The position numbers and the translations under genes were made by a program. Below, in pieces: positions 1 to 10,156 of a stretch of DNA of 64,000 nt. Numbering within the stretch: the stretch's first letter is position 1; each line of letters opens with the position of its first letter. Location: contig CAVULO010000011.1 of assembly GCA_963742345.1 (NCBI GenBank), positions 1 through 64,000 on the forward strand. Reading direction: 5' to 3'. Below the pieces are notes generated by a model that made no database searches, was not told the origin of the DNA, and worked only from the letters and a program-made list of their open reading frames with translations. This DNA is from Pseudolabrys sp963742345. Its GTDB lineage: Bacteria > Pseudomonadota > Alphaproteobacteria > Rhizobiales > Xanthobacteraceae.

Positions 1-268
1 GATCGGCGTGGGCGCTCAGTGCGGCCAGCAACCGCGGCGGCGAGGCGCTGTCGTCGAGGGCAAGCTCGGTGCACAGGTATGCGTCCGGTTGGCCGTAGAC
101 GATCTGCATCGCGTAGAAGTAGAGACAATCGACCATGTGCAACGCGGTCTGCCAGCAACTCCACTGCAAATCCGCAGCTGGCGCCCGCTGCCAGTCCAAA
201 TCGGTGTAGCCCCCGAGGGCGCCAACAGACACCCTGGCAGCGGTTGGCAGGTCAGCTATCTCGGTCAT
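1..268 (-). CDS. Mycothiol-dependent / DinB-like N-terminal domain protein (partial)
   Basis: The gene starts with ATG at 268 and runs off the left edge in an uninterrupted frame of about 89 residues. The line LDWQRAPAADLQWSC followed by ALHMVDCLYFYAMQ resembles the N-terminal helices of actinobacterial DinB / maleylpyruvate-isomerase-like proteins, in which a conserved His helps bind a metal and mycothiol is the usual thiol partner. Function beyond the fold cannot be assigned because the C-terminal half lies outside the window. It belongs to the actinobacterial-looking first 5.3 kb. Confidence 0.5.
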   Translation of the reverse strand, partial: MTEIADLPTAARVSVGALGGYTDLDWQRAPAADLQWSCWQTALHMVDCLYFYAMQIVYGQPDAYLCTELALDDSASPPRLLAALSAHAD

Positions 269-470
269 GTCTTCCTTCAATCGAACTCATGTGCCGGTTA
301 GCCCGCGAGCCTTAGAGGGGACCAGAACGCGGACATCGATCGGCCTGACCTCCCATGAGCTCGCCCACGCGGCCAGCGCTGACTATCTGCATCATCCCAT
401 CTGCATCATCCTGCCAATACCCGAGCAAAACCCCTCTGCGCTTCGCGGTATCCGACTGATGGGTTGGCCA

Positions 471-2318
471 CTAGCCCTGCGGCGCCGTCAGGTGCTTTGC
501 CAGGAACTCCAGCGCCTTCGGAACGGCGTCGAGCCGGTTCACCCGCTTCGCCAGCCCATGCCCTTCGTCGCCGTAGACGAGCAGATGGCATTCACGACCG
601 AGGCTGGTAAGGGCCGCGTAGATCTGCTCAGCCTCACTCAGCGGTACTCGCGGATCGTTGGCACCGTGGATGAGAAACAGCGGTGCCCGGATTTCCTCCA
701 CCCTCGTGAGTGGCGACACCGAGCGCAGGAACTCTCGATCGTCGGCGAGCGTCCCGTACTCGCGCTCGCGGTAAGCCCGGCGATAGGCCGAGGTGTTCTC
801 CAGGAATGTGACGAACGAGGCGATGCCGACGATGTCTACCCCTGCTGCCCACAGCTCTGGCTGGAACGCAAGCCCTGCGAGCACCATGTATCCGCCGTAC
901 GAGCCGCCCCAGAGCGCCGTGCGGTCCTGGTCCACTCCTATTTTCGGCAAGTAAGCATGCAACGCCGCCAGGTCGGCAACCGCGTCCAGACGAAGGTGCT
1001 TGTCGTCCGCTGAATACCAGCTCTTGCCGTAACCCGCGGAGCCGCGGACGTTCGGTACCAGGACAGTGTGGCCAGCAGCCGCCAGCACTTGCACGTAGGT
1101 GTTGAAATTCTGCCGGGCCTGGCCTTCAGGCCCGCCGTGCACCACGACGACAGCCGATCCAGCCAGAGCACCGTCGCCGTCGGCCGCGCCCCGGTACACC
1201 AGGCACGGCACGAGTTCGTCACCCGCAGCCGGTATCCGATGTTGCTCCGGTGTGGCGGTCGCCTGGCCGAGGGCCCGGCGGCGTGCGTGAGCTGTCGCAC
1301 CTGGGCGTCGCGGGCGCCGAGGCGGGTGGTCAGCAGCACGTCGCCGGGCAGTTCCGCACCGCTCACCGACATCACCAGGGCGGCCGAGTCTGATGCCCAG
1401 CGGGGCGGTGGCAGCCGGGCGTCGGTGATGCATCCTGTCGATGGCAGCGGCAATCGCCTAGTTTCGTGCCCGTCGCCGCGTCGTGCAGCGCCAGCGTCGA
1501 AGCACCGTCGTCGTTACGCTCGACGAGCAAGGCCGAGCCATCGGGAGCCAGCCAGCCGGTGAGGTCGGCGTGGTCGTCCGTCACCAGCCAGGTGACACTG
1601 CCGTTCGCCACGCCATATTTGGCGATCGCGAGGAACTCCCTGTCGTTGTTCGAGGTGTAAATCAAGGCCGAGCCATCCGGAGTCCATGCAGGCGACTCGT
1701 TCCTGGCCTGTGCATCGGCAGGGGTGACTTCGGCCATCCGCTCCTCTCCGGTCGGCGCTTGCAGGTCAACGAGCACGACATGCTCCGATGAAGCCGTCAC
1801 GGGCGAGGCAATTGTCAGCGCCAGCCACCTGCCGTCAGGCGAGATCGCCGCATCGCCGAACATTGCATCGCCGAGTACCAGTTCCCGTTCCGATCCGTCC
1901 GCCAGCTGACGGATGATCGGGTCGAAGGCAACCCCGTTCCGGCGGTTGGTGAAGTAGCAGATCTGGTCAGCATGCACATCGGCCAGCACATGCATGTAAC
2001 CGCGGGTCACGGACAAGCGACTCGAGGTCCTCCAGGCCTGCCGGGTGGCCCCGACGGCCTTGGCAGGCGGAGCACCGACAATTGGTGCAACTCATTTCCG
2101 CCCTCATCGTGCGAGACGATCACGGCTCGCTGTCCAGGCAGGTAGCGGCCCGTGCAAGCGCCCGGCAGCGCGGTGAGCGGCACTCTCGGCGCCATCCGGC
2201 TCGATCATGAAGCCGACGATTCGGTGTCATCACTGCCAGCCAGCACGCGACCGTCAGCGTCGAGGTCGAATGCCTGGAAGAGATGAACGTCAAGGATCCG
2301 GGTGAGGTCAGGTCCCAT
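471..2318 (-). CDS. S9-family prolyl oligopeptidase-like serine peptidase (frame-broken)
   Basis: This is a frame-corrected gene spread over at least three reading frames. The N-terminal two thirds (about 2318 to 1440) carry beta-propeller text with PD40-like lines such as ISPDGRWLALT and SPAWTPDGSALIYTS. The C-terminal third (about 1300 to 471) is a clean alpha/beta hydrolase domain. The nucleophile elbow is GGSYGGYM, the acid lies in HGANDPRVP and the histidine in GDEGHGL, so a complete Ser-Asp-His triad is visible. Such enzymes cleave short peptides in the cytoplasm. The start ATG at 2318 begins MGPDLTRILDVHLFQAF, but the frame is lost within 40 codons and again near 2010 and 1440. The breaks look like sequencing indels. 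High GC and gene type suggest an actinobacterial origin. Confidence 0.75.
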
Positions 2319-2451
2319 AACGGCAGATTCTCACATAGCACGACTGCTGGATTTAGGTGGCCTCGAGCGCAGGGCAGACGCTTGACGGCAGCACTGACAG
2401 CGCCGCCGTTCACATCGCGGGCGCTCGAGCGGAGGGGATAGCATCGCGGCA

Positions 2452-3312
2452 TGTCAGGCCCGGTCGGAGAGATGGGCCCGAAGCGCTTCAGTCTGCTGTC
2501 TACGCGCTCGGAAGCAGCCCGGCGGAACGCGCCAGGCTGCGGCGCCAGTCCGAGGAACTTCGGGTCCATAGTGCCGCGCTTCTGGACCGGGTAGGCGTCC
2601 AGCCAGGGTGGCGCGCGATCGATCTGGGCTGCGGCCCGAGCGGCATCATCGACTTGCTTGCCGAGCGAGTGGGGCCGGCCTTGCCGGGTGACCGCGCTGG
2701 ACGTCAACCCGGCGAACGTCACGCTCGCCGGCGAGTTCGCGGACGAGCGGGGAGTGGCGAACGCGGACATTGCTGAGGGAGACGCACGCCATACGGGTCT
2801 GCGGTCGGCTTCCTTCACTTCGCACATGCCCGCACGCTGCTGATCAACATTCCCGACCCGACGTCGTCATGACCGAGACGGTGCCTGGTCAGGCCGGGCG
2901 GCTGGGTCGCCGTGATGGAGCCAGACGTCGGCTGCAGCCTGTGCTACCCACCGCATCCCGCGTGGGACCGGATGCGCGAGATCTTCGTGGGCGCCAGCCA
3001 GTCCGACGGCGCGGACCCATTCATCGGCCGCCGCCTGACCGAGTTGTTCGAGCAGGCGGGCCTGGCGGACATCGGAGTCGAGGCAAAAGCGGATGTCTAC
3101 CCGGTCGGCCACTCCCGCCGTAGCGTGCGCCTTGACCTCGTCCGGAGCATGCGCCCCAGATCCTCGCCCGGGGTATCGCCACCGAGGGCGAGCTGGACGC
3201 CCTCGACCAGGCAGTCCGCGAACATCTCGCTAACCCTCAGACCCTTGTCATGCCGCATTTGCTCTTCCTGGCCTGGGGCCGCAAGCCGGTGAAGGTCACC
3301 CGCGATGCCTGA
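2452..3312 (+). CDS. Class I SAM-dependent methyltransferase (frame-broken)
   Basis: The frame-corrected product shows the SAM-binding glycine motif in AIDLGCGPSGIIDLLAE (near 2620-2670), then VTALDVNPANVTLA with the acidic residue that contacts the SAM ribose, and later the motif-IV-like text HARTLLINIPDP. The C-terminal half (2912-3310) includes WVAVMEPDVGC and a helix FIGRRLTELFEQAGLADI typical of small-molecule methyltransferases. The substrate is unknown. At least four indels interrupt it, and the exact start is uncertain, somewhere near 2452. The stop overlaps the ATG of the next gene by 8 bases, which suggests translational coupling with the B3/4-domain gene. Confidence 0.65.
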
Positions 3313-4008
3313 CCTCGGTACGCTCGAGGAGTTCCTCGCGGGCAGCCATGTCGATGCCGCCGTGTTCGCGCTCCGGCCGGATTACCGTGCCATGCTCCTG
3401 GCCGTCGACGGGCTCGTCCCCGGCCCTAGCGACCAAACCAGCGACGCGCTGCTCCAGGCCGCGGAGGCTGCTGCCGGAGAGGTGCTCCGCGATGCGCCGG
3501 TCGAGCAGCTCCCGCACGTGGCGGCGTGGCGGGAGGCTTACCGGTCGTTCGGGCGAAGCCGCAACGCACCCGCAATAGCCTCGAGGCGCTCATTCGCCGT
3601 GCGGCGTCCGGGCTGCCGCGCGTCAACCGGCTCACCGACCTCTACAACGCGGTCTCGGTGCTGCACCAGGTTCCGCTCGGCGGGGAGGACCTGACGTGCT
3701 ACACCAGTCCGCCGCGTCTGGTTCGCGCCACCGGGCACGAATCCTTCGACACCATTGCCGACGGCGTCGCGGTCATCGAGCACCCAGAACCTGGCGAGGT
3801 GGTGTGGTGCGACGACGCTGGCGTGACCTGCCGTCGCTGGAACTGGCGCCAAGGGCGCCGCACACAACTCCGCGCGGACACCACAGCAGCGTTGTTCATT
3901 CTCGACGCGCTCGGCCCGATGACCGATGAGGCACTCCACGCCGCGGCCGAGGACCTGGTCGCCCGCCTGACCCGGCTCGGACCGGACGTCCGAGCCGTCC
4001 GCGCGTGA
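3305..4008 (+). CDS. B3/B4 tRNA-binding-domain protein (frame-broken)
   Basis: The product starts MPDLGTLEEFLAGSHVD. After one frameshift near 3530 it continues through NSLEALIRRAASGLPRVN, LTDLYNAVSVLHQVPLGGED and VVWCDDAGVTCRRWNWRQ. This is the B3/4 domain found in the beta subunit of phenylalanyl-tRNA synthetase and in free-standing actinobacterial proteins, where the role is presumed to be RNA or aminoacyl-tRNA binding or editing. The length, about 233 residues, fits the free-standing family. It overlaps the methyltransferase stop by 8 bases and probably shares its transcript. The assignment rests on domain text only. Confidence 0.65.
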
Positions 4009-4115
4009 TCACCGCCCGCACCGCGATCGGCGCGGGCTGAACGCGCTCGGCCGCATGGCAGGCACGGGCCATTTCCTATCGCGGATCTAGCGGAGCGTTT
4101 CGTTAAGAATCCACC

Positions 4116-5342
4116 ATGGAGCGGCAGGGGCGCCCGGTACGGGCAGGGAAGCCGAGCTGGCGAGTATCGACGCCTGGCTCGCTCAGGTGCCCGGCGCCTG
4201 GAAGGCCGGGCTGCTAGTTATCGCCGGCGACCCCGGCATTGGCAAAACCACGCTGTGGGGCGAGGCAACCCGCCGCGCGAGCGCGATCGGGTGCCAGGTC
4301 CTGTCGTCCCGCCCGGTGCCATCGGATGCCGGGCTCCCGCACGTCGTGCTGGCCGACCTGCTGCGCACGGTGCCCGAGGACGCCCTCAGATCGCTGCCGG
4401 CCCTTGCCGCAGGGCAGGGCTCTGGAGGTGGCGCTGCTGCGGGCGGATCCCGGCGAAGGCGACCTGACCCGCGCGCCGTCGGCAGCGGTTTGACCTCGCT
4501 GCTCGACAAGATGGTGGCCGACGGTCCGCCGACCTGGCAGTGGACGACGCCCAGTGGCTGGACCCTGCCTCGGCCAGATCCATCGCGTTCGCGCTCAGGA
4601 GGCTGGAGAACCGGCCGGTCGCTGTCATCGCGGCCGTCAGAGTCTCGGAGACCGGTCGGCGCGGCGGCAACTTCGCCGAGATCGAATCTTCGCTGGCCGG
4701 CAGCCGCGTGGACGTCGGCCCGCTGAGCGTCGCCGCGATCCATCAGATGTTCAGGCAGGCGCTGGGTGACTCGTTCCCGCGCCCCCTGCTGGTCGGGAGT
4801 ACATCGCGCGGCCGGCGGTAACCCGTTCTACGCACTCGAGATCGCCAAGGAGATCCGGCAGGTCGGCATCCCGCCGCCTGGCCAGCCACTGCCGGTTCCT
4901 GCTGACCACCGGGAACTGGTGCTGCTCCGCTTGCGCAGGCTGCCGCGACCGACCAGGGACGTGCTGACTCAGCTGGCGGCGACGCCCCGCGCTGCCATCG
5001 GTCAAGCAGGCCTGGATGCGCTCGCGCCCGCTGAACGGGGCGGGCATCGCCGTGGTCCACCCTGGCGGGCGGGTCGAACTTCCGCCCACCCGCTGTTCGG
5101 GTCGGCGCTCTACGCGTCCTTGCCGGAGGCCGAACGCAGGAAGCTGCACCGGCGGCTGGCTGACCAGCCAGGAGACTCTTGTTGAGCGGGCTCGGCATCT
5201 GGCGCTCGCGGCCATCGGACCTGACGAGGCGACGGCGGTTGAGCTCGAGCGCGCCGCGGCGACCGCGGCCGCGCGAGGCGCAGCGGACGCGGCGGTCGAG
5301 CTGCAGGAACTGGCCTGCCCGCTGACACCGGAGACGGACCAG
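4116..5342 (+). CDS. LuxR-type large ATPase regulator, truncated at join
   Basis: The frame-corrected reading gives a STAND-type ATPase with a Walker A GDPGIGKTT (about 4227-4252), a Walker B-like AVDDAQWLD (about 4535-4565), and the helical text GNPFYALEIAKEIR and THPLFGSALYASLPEAERR characteristic of MalT/LuxR-family regulators of actinobacteria. Such proteins are usually 850-950 residues and end in a LuxR helix-turn-helix. Here only about 400 residues are present. Coding stops making sense at about 5342, where the sequence becomes the antisense of an alphaproteobacterial repeat protein, so the sensor and DNA-binding parts are missing. At least six indels break the frame. Confidence 0.7.
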
Positions 5343-5348
5343 CACCCC
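5338..5348. other. Composition and taxon junction (probable chimeric join)
   Basis: Left of this point the plus strand encodes an actinobacterial LuxR-type ATPase. Right of it the minus strand encodes a rhizobial FecR/cadherin protein. The repeat copy that begins at 5345 is identical to the copies at 5813, 7094 and 7562, but the bases just before it (ending CCGGAGACGGACCAGCA) are not the linker that precedes the other copies. The minus-strand reading frame happens to stay open through the join for about 200 further codons, which makes an artificial fusion protein. Confidence 0.75.
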
Positions 5349-6213
5349 GGTCAGGTTAAGCGTTGCACCGCTGCTGATGGCCTGACCGCTCTCGATCAGA
5401 TTGGCGCTCAGCGCCGTGGCCGAGCCGTTGTAGTTCGCCGCCGGTACAAACCGCAGCAGGTCCGTCGTATTGAGCGTGAGCGCAGCCGTCGTCGTCGCAG
5501 ACCCAAGCGCCGTCCAGCTGCCCCCGCTATTGCTCGAGTACTGCCAGGCCCCCTTGCTCGCATCAACCGTGTAGCTGCTGATCGCAATGCCGGCGAAGCT
5601 GTTCGAACTCGAGCCGCCGGTGACCTGGTCGGCTACGTCCGAGAAGTTGCCGCCAAACAGCGAACTCACCGTCGCCCCGGTCGGCGCCGCCGCATCCTCG
5701 TTGATTGCCGCCAGCGTCGCGCTGCCCGTCGCAACCGGGGCATCGTTGACCGGATTGATGCTCTCCGACAGCGCCACCGTGGCCAATGAGATATGCGTCG
5801 TGCCACCGGTCGCCCCGGTCAGGTTAAGCGTTGCACCGCTGCTGATGGCCTGACCGCTCTCGATCAGATTGGCGCTCAGCGCCGTGGCCGAGCCGTTGTA
5901 GTTCGCCGCCGGTACAAACCGCAGCAGGTCCGTCGTATTGAGCGTGAGCGCAGCCGTCGTCGTCGCAGACCCAAGCGCCGTCCAGCTGCCCCCGCTATTG
6001 CTCGAGTACTGCCAGGCCCCCTTGCTCGCATCAACCGTGTAGCTGCTGATCGCAATGCCGGCGAAGCTGTTCGAACTCGAGCCGCCGGTGACCTGGTCGG
6101 CTACGTCCGAGAAGTTGCCGCCAAACAGCGAACTCACCGTCGCCCCGGTCGGCGCCGCCGCATCCTCGTTGATTGCCGCCAGCGTCGCGCTGCCCGTCGC
6201 AACCGGGGCATCA
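5345..6213 (-). repeat. Tandem 468-bp coding repeat, copies 1 and 2
   Basis: Two direct copies of a 468-bp (156-codon) unit lie at 5345-5812 and from 5813 to about 6213, where identity ends after GCATC. By eye I find no base difference between the copies. Each encodes one cadherin/VCBS-like extracellular domain of the giant minus-strand protein, with signature text NPVNDAPVATG and YTVDASKGAWQYSS. Confidence 0.9.
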
Positions 6214-9200
6214 TTCACCGGATTGATGGTGATGATCACCTGCTTGCTGTCGCTGGCGTTGAGACTGTCCGAGACGCTGAGATTGAGCGGGTCCTGGCCG
6301 TTGTAATTGGCCGCCGGTGTGTAAGTGACGCCCGCTGTCACCACCGCATTGACCGCCGATGCCGAGCCCGTAATGGTGAGCAGCCCGCTCCCGTTGCCTG
6401 TCGCACTCGTGAGCTGGGCAAGCTGGAGCGCTGTGGCGAGCGAGGTCAGCGTGCCATGCACGACATTGATCGTCGCAGTCAGAACGTCACCGCTATCCAC
6501 ATCGGTGACCGTTGCGCCGGTCAAGTTCAGCGAGCCGTCCTCATTGACGGCGGCCGAGGGACTAGGAACGGTAACCTGCGGCGCGTGGTTGACCGCCCCA
6601 ATAGTCACGGTCGCAGTGGCGCTTGCGGTGTTGTTCGCACCACCACCATCATCGACCTGGAAGCTGAAAGTTCGAGCCGTTGTGCTCGGGTTTACAATCG
6701 TGTTGTCAAACTGAACCAGATGCAGAGCGGCCTGATAGTTCGCCGATGATGATACATTGCTGAAGGTCACACTCGAGCCGGAGATCGAGAAAGCTATCCC
6801 GCTCGCCAGCGTGCCGCTGGCCCCAGCCTGGCCTTGCAACGACAACACGTCGCCGGTCTGCGCATCGGTCAGCGTCACCGTCGCACCCGCCAGCGTCAGG
6901 CTATCCACATCCGAGAGCGTCAACTGCGGTGCGATCGTTATCGCGCCGCCATTCTCAGTGAATGAAGCCGTCGTTGCAGTCACCTGCACGCCGACCGCAC
7001 TCAAAAGATCAATGACAGGGGCATCGTTGACCGGATTGATGCTCTCCGACAGCGCCACCGTGGCCAATGAGATATGCGTCGTGCCACCGGTCGCCCCGGT
7101 CAGGTTAAGCGTTGCACCGCTGCTGATGGCCTGACCGCTCTCGATCAGATTGGCGCTCAGCGCCGTGGCCGAGCCGTTGTAGTTCGCCGCCGGTACAAAC
7201 CGCAGCAGGTCCGTCGTATTGAGCGTGAGCGCAGCCGTCGTCGTCGCAGACCCAAGCGCCGTCCAGCTGCCCCCGCTATTGCTCGAGTACTGCCAGGCCC
7301 CCTTGCTCGCATCAACCGTGTAGCTGCTGATCGCAATGCCGGCGAAGCTGTTCGAACTCGAGCCGCCGGTGACCTGGTCGGCTACGTCCGAGAAGTTGCC
7401 GCCAAACAGCGAACTCACCGTCGCCCCGGTCGGCGCCGCCGCATCCTCGTTGATTGCCGCCAGCGTCGCGCTGCCCGTCGCAACCGGGGCATCGTTGACC
7501 GGATTGATGCTCTCCGACAGCGCCACCGTGGCCAATGAGATATGCGTCGTGCCACCGGTCGCCCCGGTCAGGTTAAGCGTTGCACCGCTGCTGATGGCCT
7601 GACCGCTCTCGATCAGATTGGCGCTCAGCGCCGTGGCCGAGCCGTTGTAGTTCGCCGCCGGTACAAACCGCAGCAGGTCCGTCGTATTGAGCGTGAGCGC
7701 AGCCGTCGTCGTCGCAGACCCAAGCGCCGTCCAGCTGCCCCCGCTATTGCTCGAGTACTGCCAGGCCCCCTTGCTCGCATCAACCGTGTAGCTGCTGATC
7801 GCAATGCCGGCGAAGCTGTTCGAACTCGAGCCGCCGGTGACCTGGTCGGCTACGTCCGAGAAGTTGCCGCCAAACAGCGAACTCACCGTCGCCCCGGTCG
7901 GCGCCGCCGCATCCTCGTTGATTGCCGCCAGCGTCGCGCTGCCCGTCGCAACCGGGGCATCGTTCACCGGATTGACCGTGATGATCACCGAAGCCTGCGT
8001 CGTGCCGCCATGGCCGTCGCTAATCGCAACGTCGAGCGCATCGCCACCGTTAAAATCGTGCGTTGGCGCATAGGTGATCCCGGCCTGGATCGCGGCCGTG
8101 ATCGCGCTCGCCGAGCCGCTGACAGACAACGTGCCGTCGCTGCCATCCGAGTTGACTGCCGTGAGTGTGTTGTTGGCAATCGCAGCGAGGATCGCTGCCG
8201 ACGGGGCAAGCGTTCCATGCCCGACATGCAGCGTCATTGTCAGGGTATCGCCATCAGCATCCGTCACCAGCGCCGACGGCGCCGCCAGCAGAACAGAGCT
8301 GTCCTCGGCAACCGGAACCGTGCCGCCTACATTCTGGATGACCGGCGGATTGTTGGGTGGACCATCAATCGTGATCGCAACTTGATGTGTTGCAGTACCA
8401 CCTTGATCGTCAGCGACAATGACATCGAATACCTCGTGACGCACCGTGTCATGCGGCAACGCGTTCACGGCGTCAGCGGCAACCTGGTATTCCCAGTGTG
8501 TGAGCCCCCCATTACCGTTGACCGTGTCGTTCTGCTCCGTCGCGACAAACGTCCCGAGTGGCACGGCGACACCGCTTGCGGCAGCGTTGAACTGAGAAGT
8601 AACTGTGTGAGTATCCGTAACGTCCGCATCGCTGAACGCGAAGTTGTTGGCCAGCGTCAGCGTGCTGCCCGGTATGCCTGCAGGCGCGTTAATTGGACCA
8701 GGGTCGGGCACCTGGAGCGGCTGAATGACCGGGTTTCCATTGACGTGAAGTATGAGAGGCTGTGGCGGAACGAATATATCCGGTGCAGGCGGCGGAATAT
8801 CCGGCGGAGGCGGCGGAGCGATCGTTTTTGGAGCGCTGCTAGAATTTGTATGCGTTAAATCCTGCAGCACCGGATTGGAATTCTGCGACAACGAACCATT
8901 GTCGGGCTGGGTCGAAAAATTGATTGGTCGCGCGCCCGTCGGCAGAATCTCTAAAGGATTTGTGGTCGATCCGTTTTGTCCATTGAATGTTGGCCCCTGC
9001 ATCGCCTGCAGGCCCACCGAAAACGTGTGAAGCACACCCTGCTGGATGGTGTGCAGCTGTTCCATTCGCGCGGGACTATTCGAAATTTGGCTTACACTAA
9101 CTTCGGACGCGCTACTGAACCGGAAGGCCCATGTCACCCCAGGATCGCCAACGAAGAAGTGCCGCGGGACTGACTTCCTTGGTCACGAGCTCGAAGGTGC

Positions 9201-9651
9201 CGTGTGGCTCGCTGGTATAGTCAACGGGTATGCGCTCATCATCCGTCTGCGCCGCGTTAGGTGGTGGTGCGGCCTGCACTTTTTCCATGACGGCGAAGAA
9301 CAACGAGACCAGCGACAGCGTGCCGATCCCGCCAACGCGCGTGCGGCCGCGGATGTTTGCAACGGGCGTGTCGATTTCGAGGCGGCCGGCTTTTGCCATC
9401 TCGCCCGCGATAAAAGCGAAATCCCCGCGCGCAACATCAAGCAGGGCTGGGCGCGACGTTCCGCCGTCGGGAAATTCCGTCAGCGTCATGCGCGCGCTGT
9501 TCGAAAGATCAAAGACCGTATCGTCAATAAAGCGAATGCTGACCCGACCATCGGCCGTGGTCTCGATTACGTCACCTTGGAAAACGGGATCGCCGGCTTT
9601 GAGTTCGAGAAAAACGCCTCCCGCCCGCGTGACGGTAGCAATACCGATCAC
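5345..9651 (-). CDS. Giant FecR / cadherin-like repeat adhesin (C-terminus lost at join)
   Basis: The N-terminus (about 9651-9160) is a FecR-like / retention-type domain with the text LKAGDPVFQGDVIETTADG and IRFIDDTVFDLS. One extra C in a CCC run near 9165 shifts the frame; restoring it reads PRHFFVGDPGVTWAFRFSS and joins the domain to the long downstream frame. A proline-rich linker (about 8830-8740) follows, then a non-repeat domain, VCBS/cadherin-type domains each ending in NPVNDAPV, and four near-identical 156-residue domains. Proteins of this kind are exported by type I systems, sit on the cell surface and mediate adhesion or biofilm formation. The expected C-terminal RTX/secretion signal is absent because the contig join at about 5342 cuts the gene. 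The true start may lie upstream of 9651, since TVGKIER precedes the ATG in frame. It is not clear whether its exporter lies nearby. Confidence 0.75.
7018..7962 (-). repeat. Tandem 468-bp coding repeat, copies 3 and 4
   Basis: Two more copies of the 468-bp unit begin at 7094 and 7562, preceded by the same 76-bp linker that separates copies 1 and 2 (7018-7093). The pair is separated from copies 1-2 by about 800 bp encoding two different cadherin-like domains. Identity with copies 1-2 appears complete at nucleotide level, which points to recent duplication or gene conversion. Confidence 0.9.
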
Positions 9652-9759
9652 CCGCTCGATCTTACCGACAGTAATTTGCGGCGCTGCTGGTTCGAAGACG
9701 AACGAATCAGCCGCACCACCCTCCCCGTCGGAGTTGTCGTGGGAACCACCGCGTAACAG

Positions 9760-10156
9760 CCCTACCCCCTACCCCTGTCGCCCGAATGCCAACGCTTGTT
9801 TATTCTGGTTTCACCACCAGATTGCCCGCGTGAACGCTCGCCCCAGCGCGTTCGCGTGACGACGGAAGAATAATTTGTCTCGACGACAACTCGATCGCGT
9901 GAGGGGACTGCTAAGGCCCACGATCACGTTGAAAATGCCGCGTCCGGGCACGCCACTAAAGGCTGCGCCCGCGCGCATTGCAGAATCCATGGCATTTACC
10001 CCCACGCCACAGCGGCAATGATGTCATGATACCTACGGTTGTCAATCGACGACCTATACAATCACACGGGAATCAGGCGCCTTTTATGCCGGTTTTATGC
10101 CGGGCGCCAATTAAGGTTACCCCGCACGCCAAACGCGCGACCCTGCACAGGCCGCG
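9760..10156. other. Gene-free stretch upstream of the adhesin
   Basis: About 400 bases lie between the adhesin N-terminus and the 3' end of the hydrolase gene. A 64-codon minus-strand frame at 9811-10005 has no recognisable similarity and no clear ribosome binding site; it may be the frame-broken leader of the adhesin. The part at 10020-10080 is AT-richer and could hold the adhesin promoter. No confident gene is seen. Confidence 0.4.

Noticed and set aside
4743..5344. Continuation of the giant minus-strand adhesin frame into the first 5.3 kb, which would give a 1464-residue protein
   Set aside because: After the repeat the text turns into antisense of the LuxR-type ATPase on the other strand, with no adhesin or RTX character. 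The open frame is a by-product of the GC-rich join.
5345..8858. Long Arg-rich plus-strand frames opposite the adhesin repeats (for example 7542-8858 and 5793-6749)
   Set aside because: They are antisense shadows of the repeats: repeated copies of the same Arg-rich text with no family similarity.
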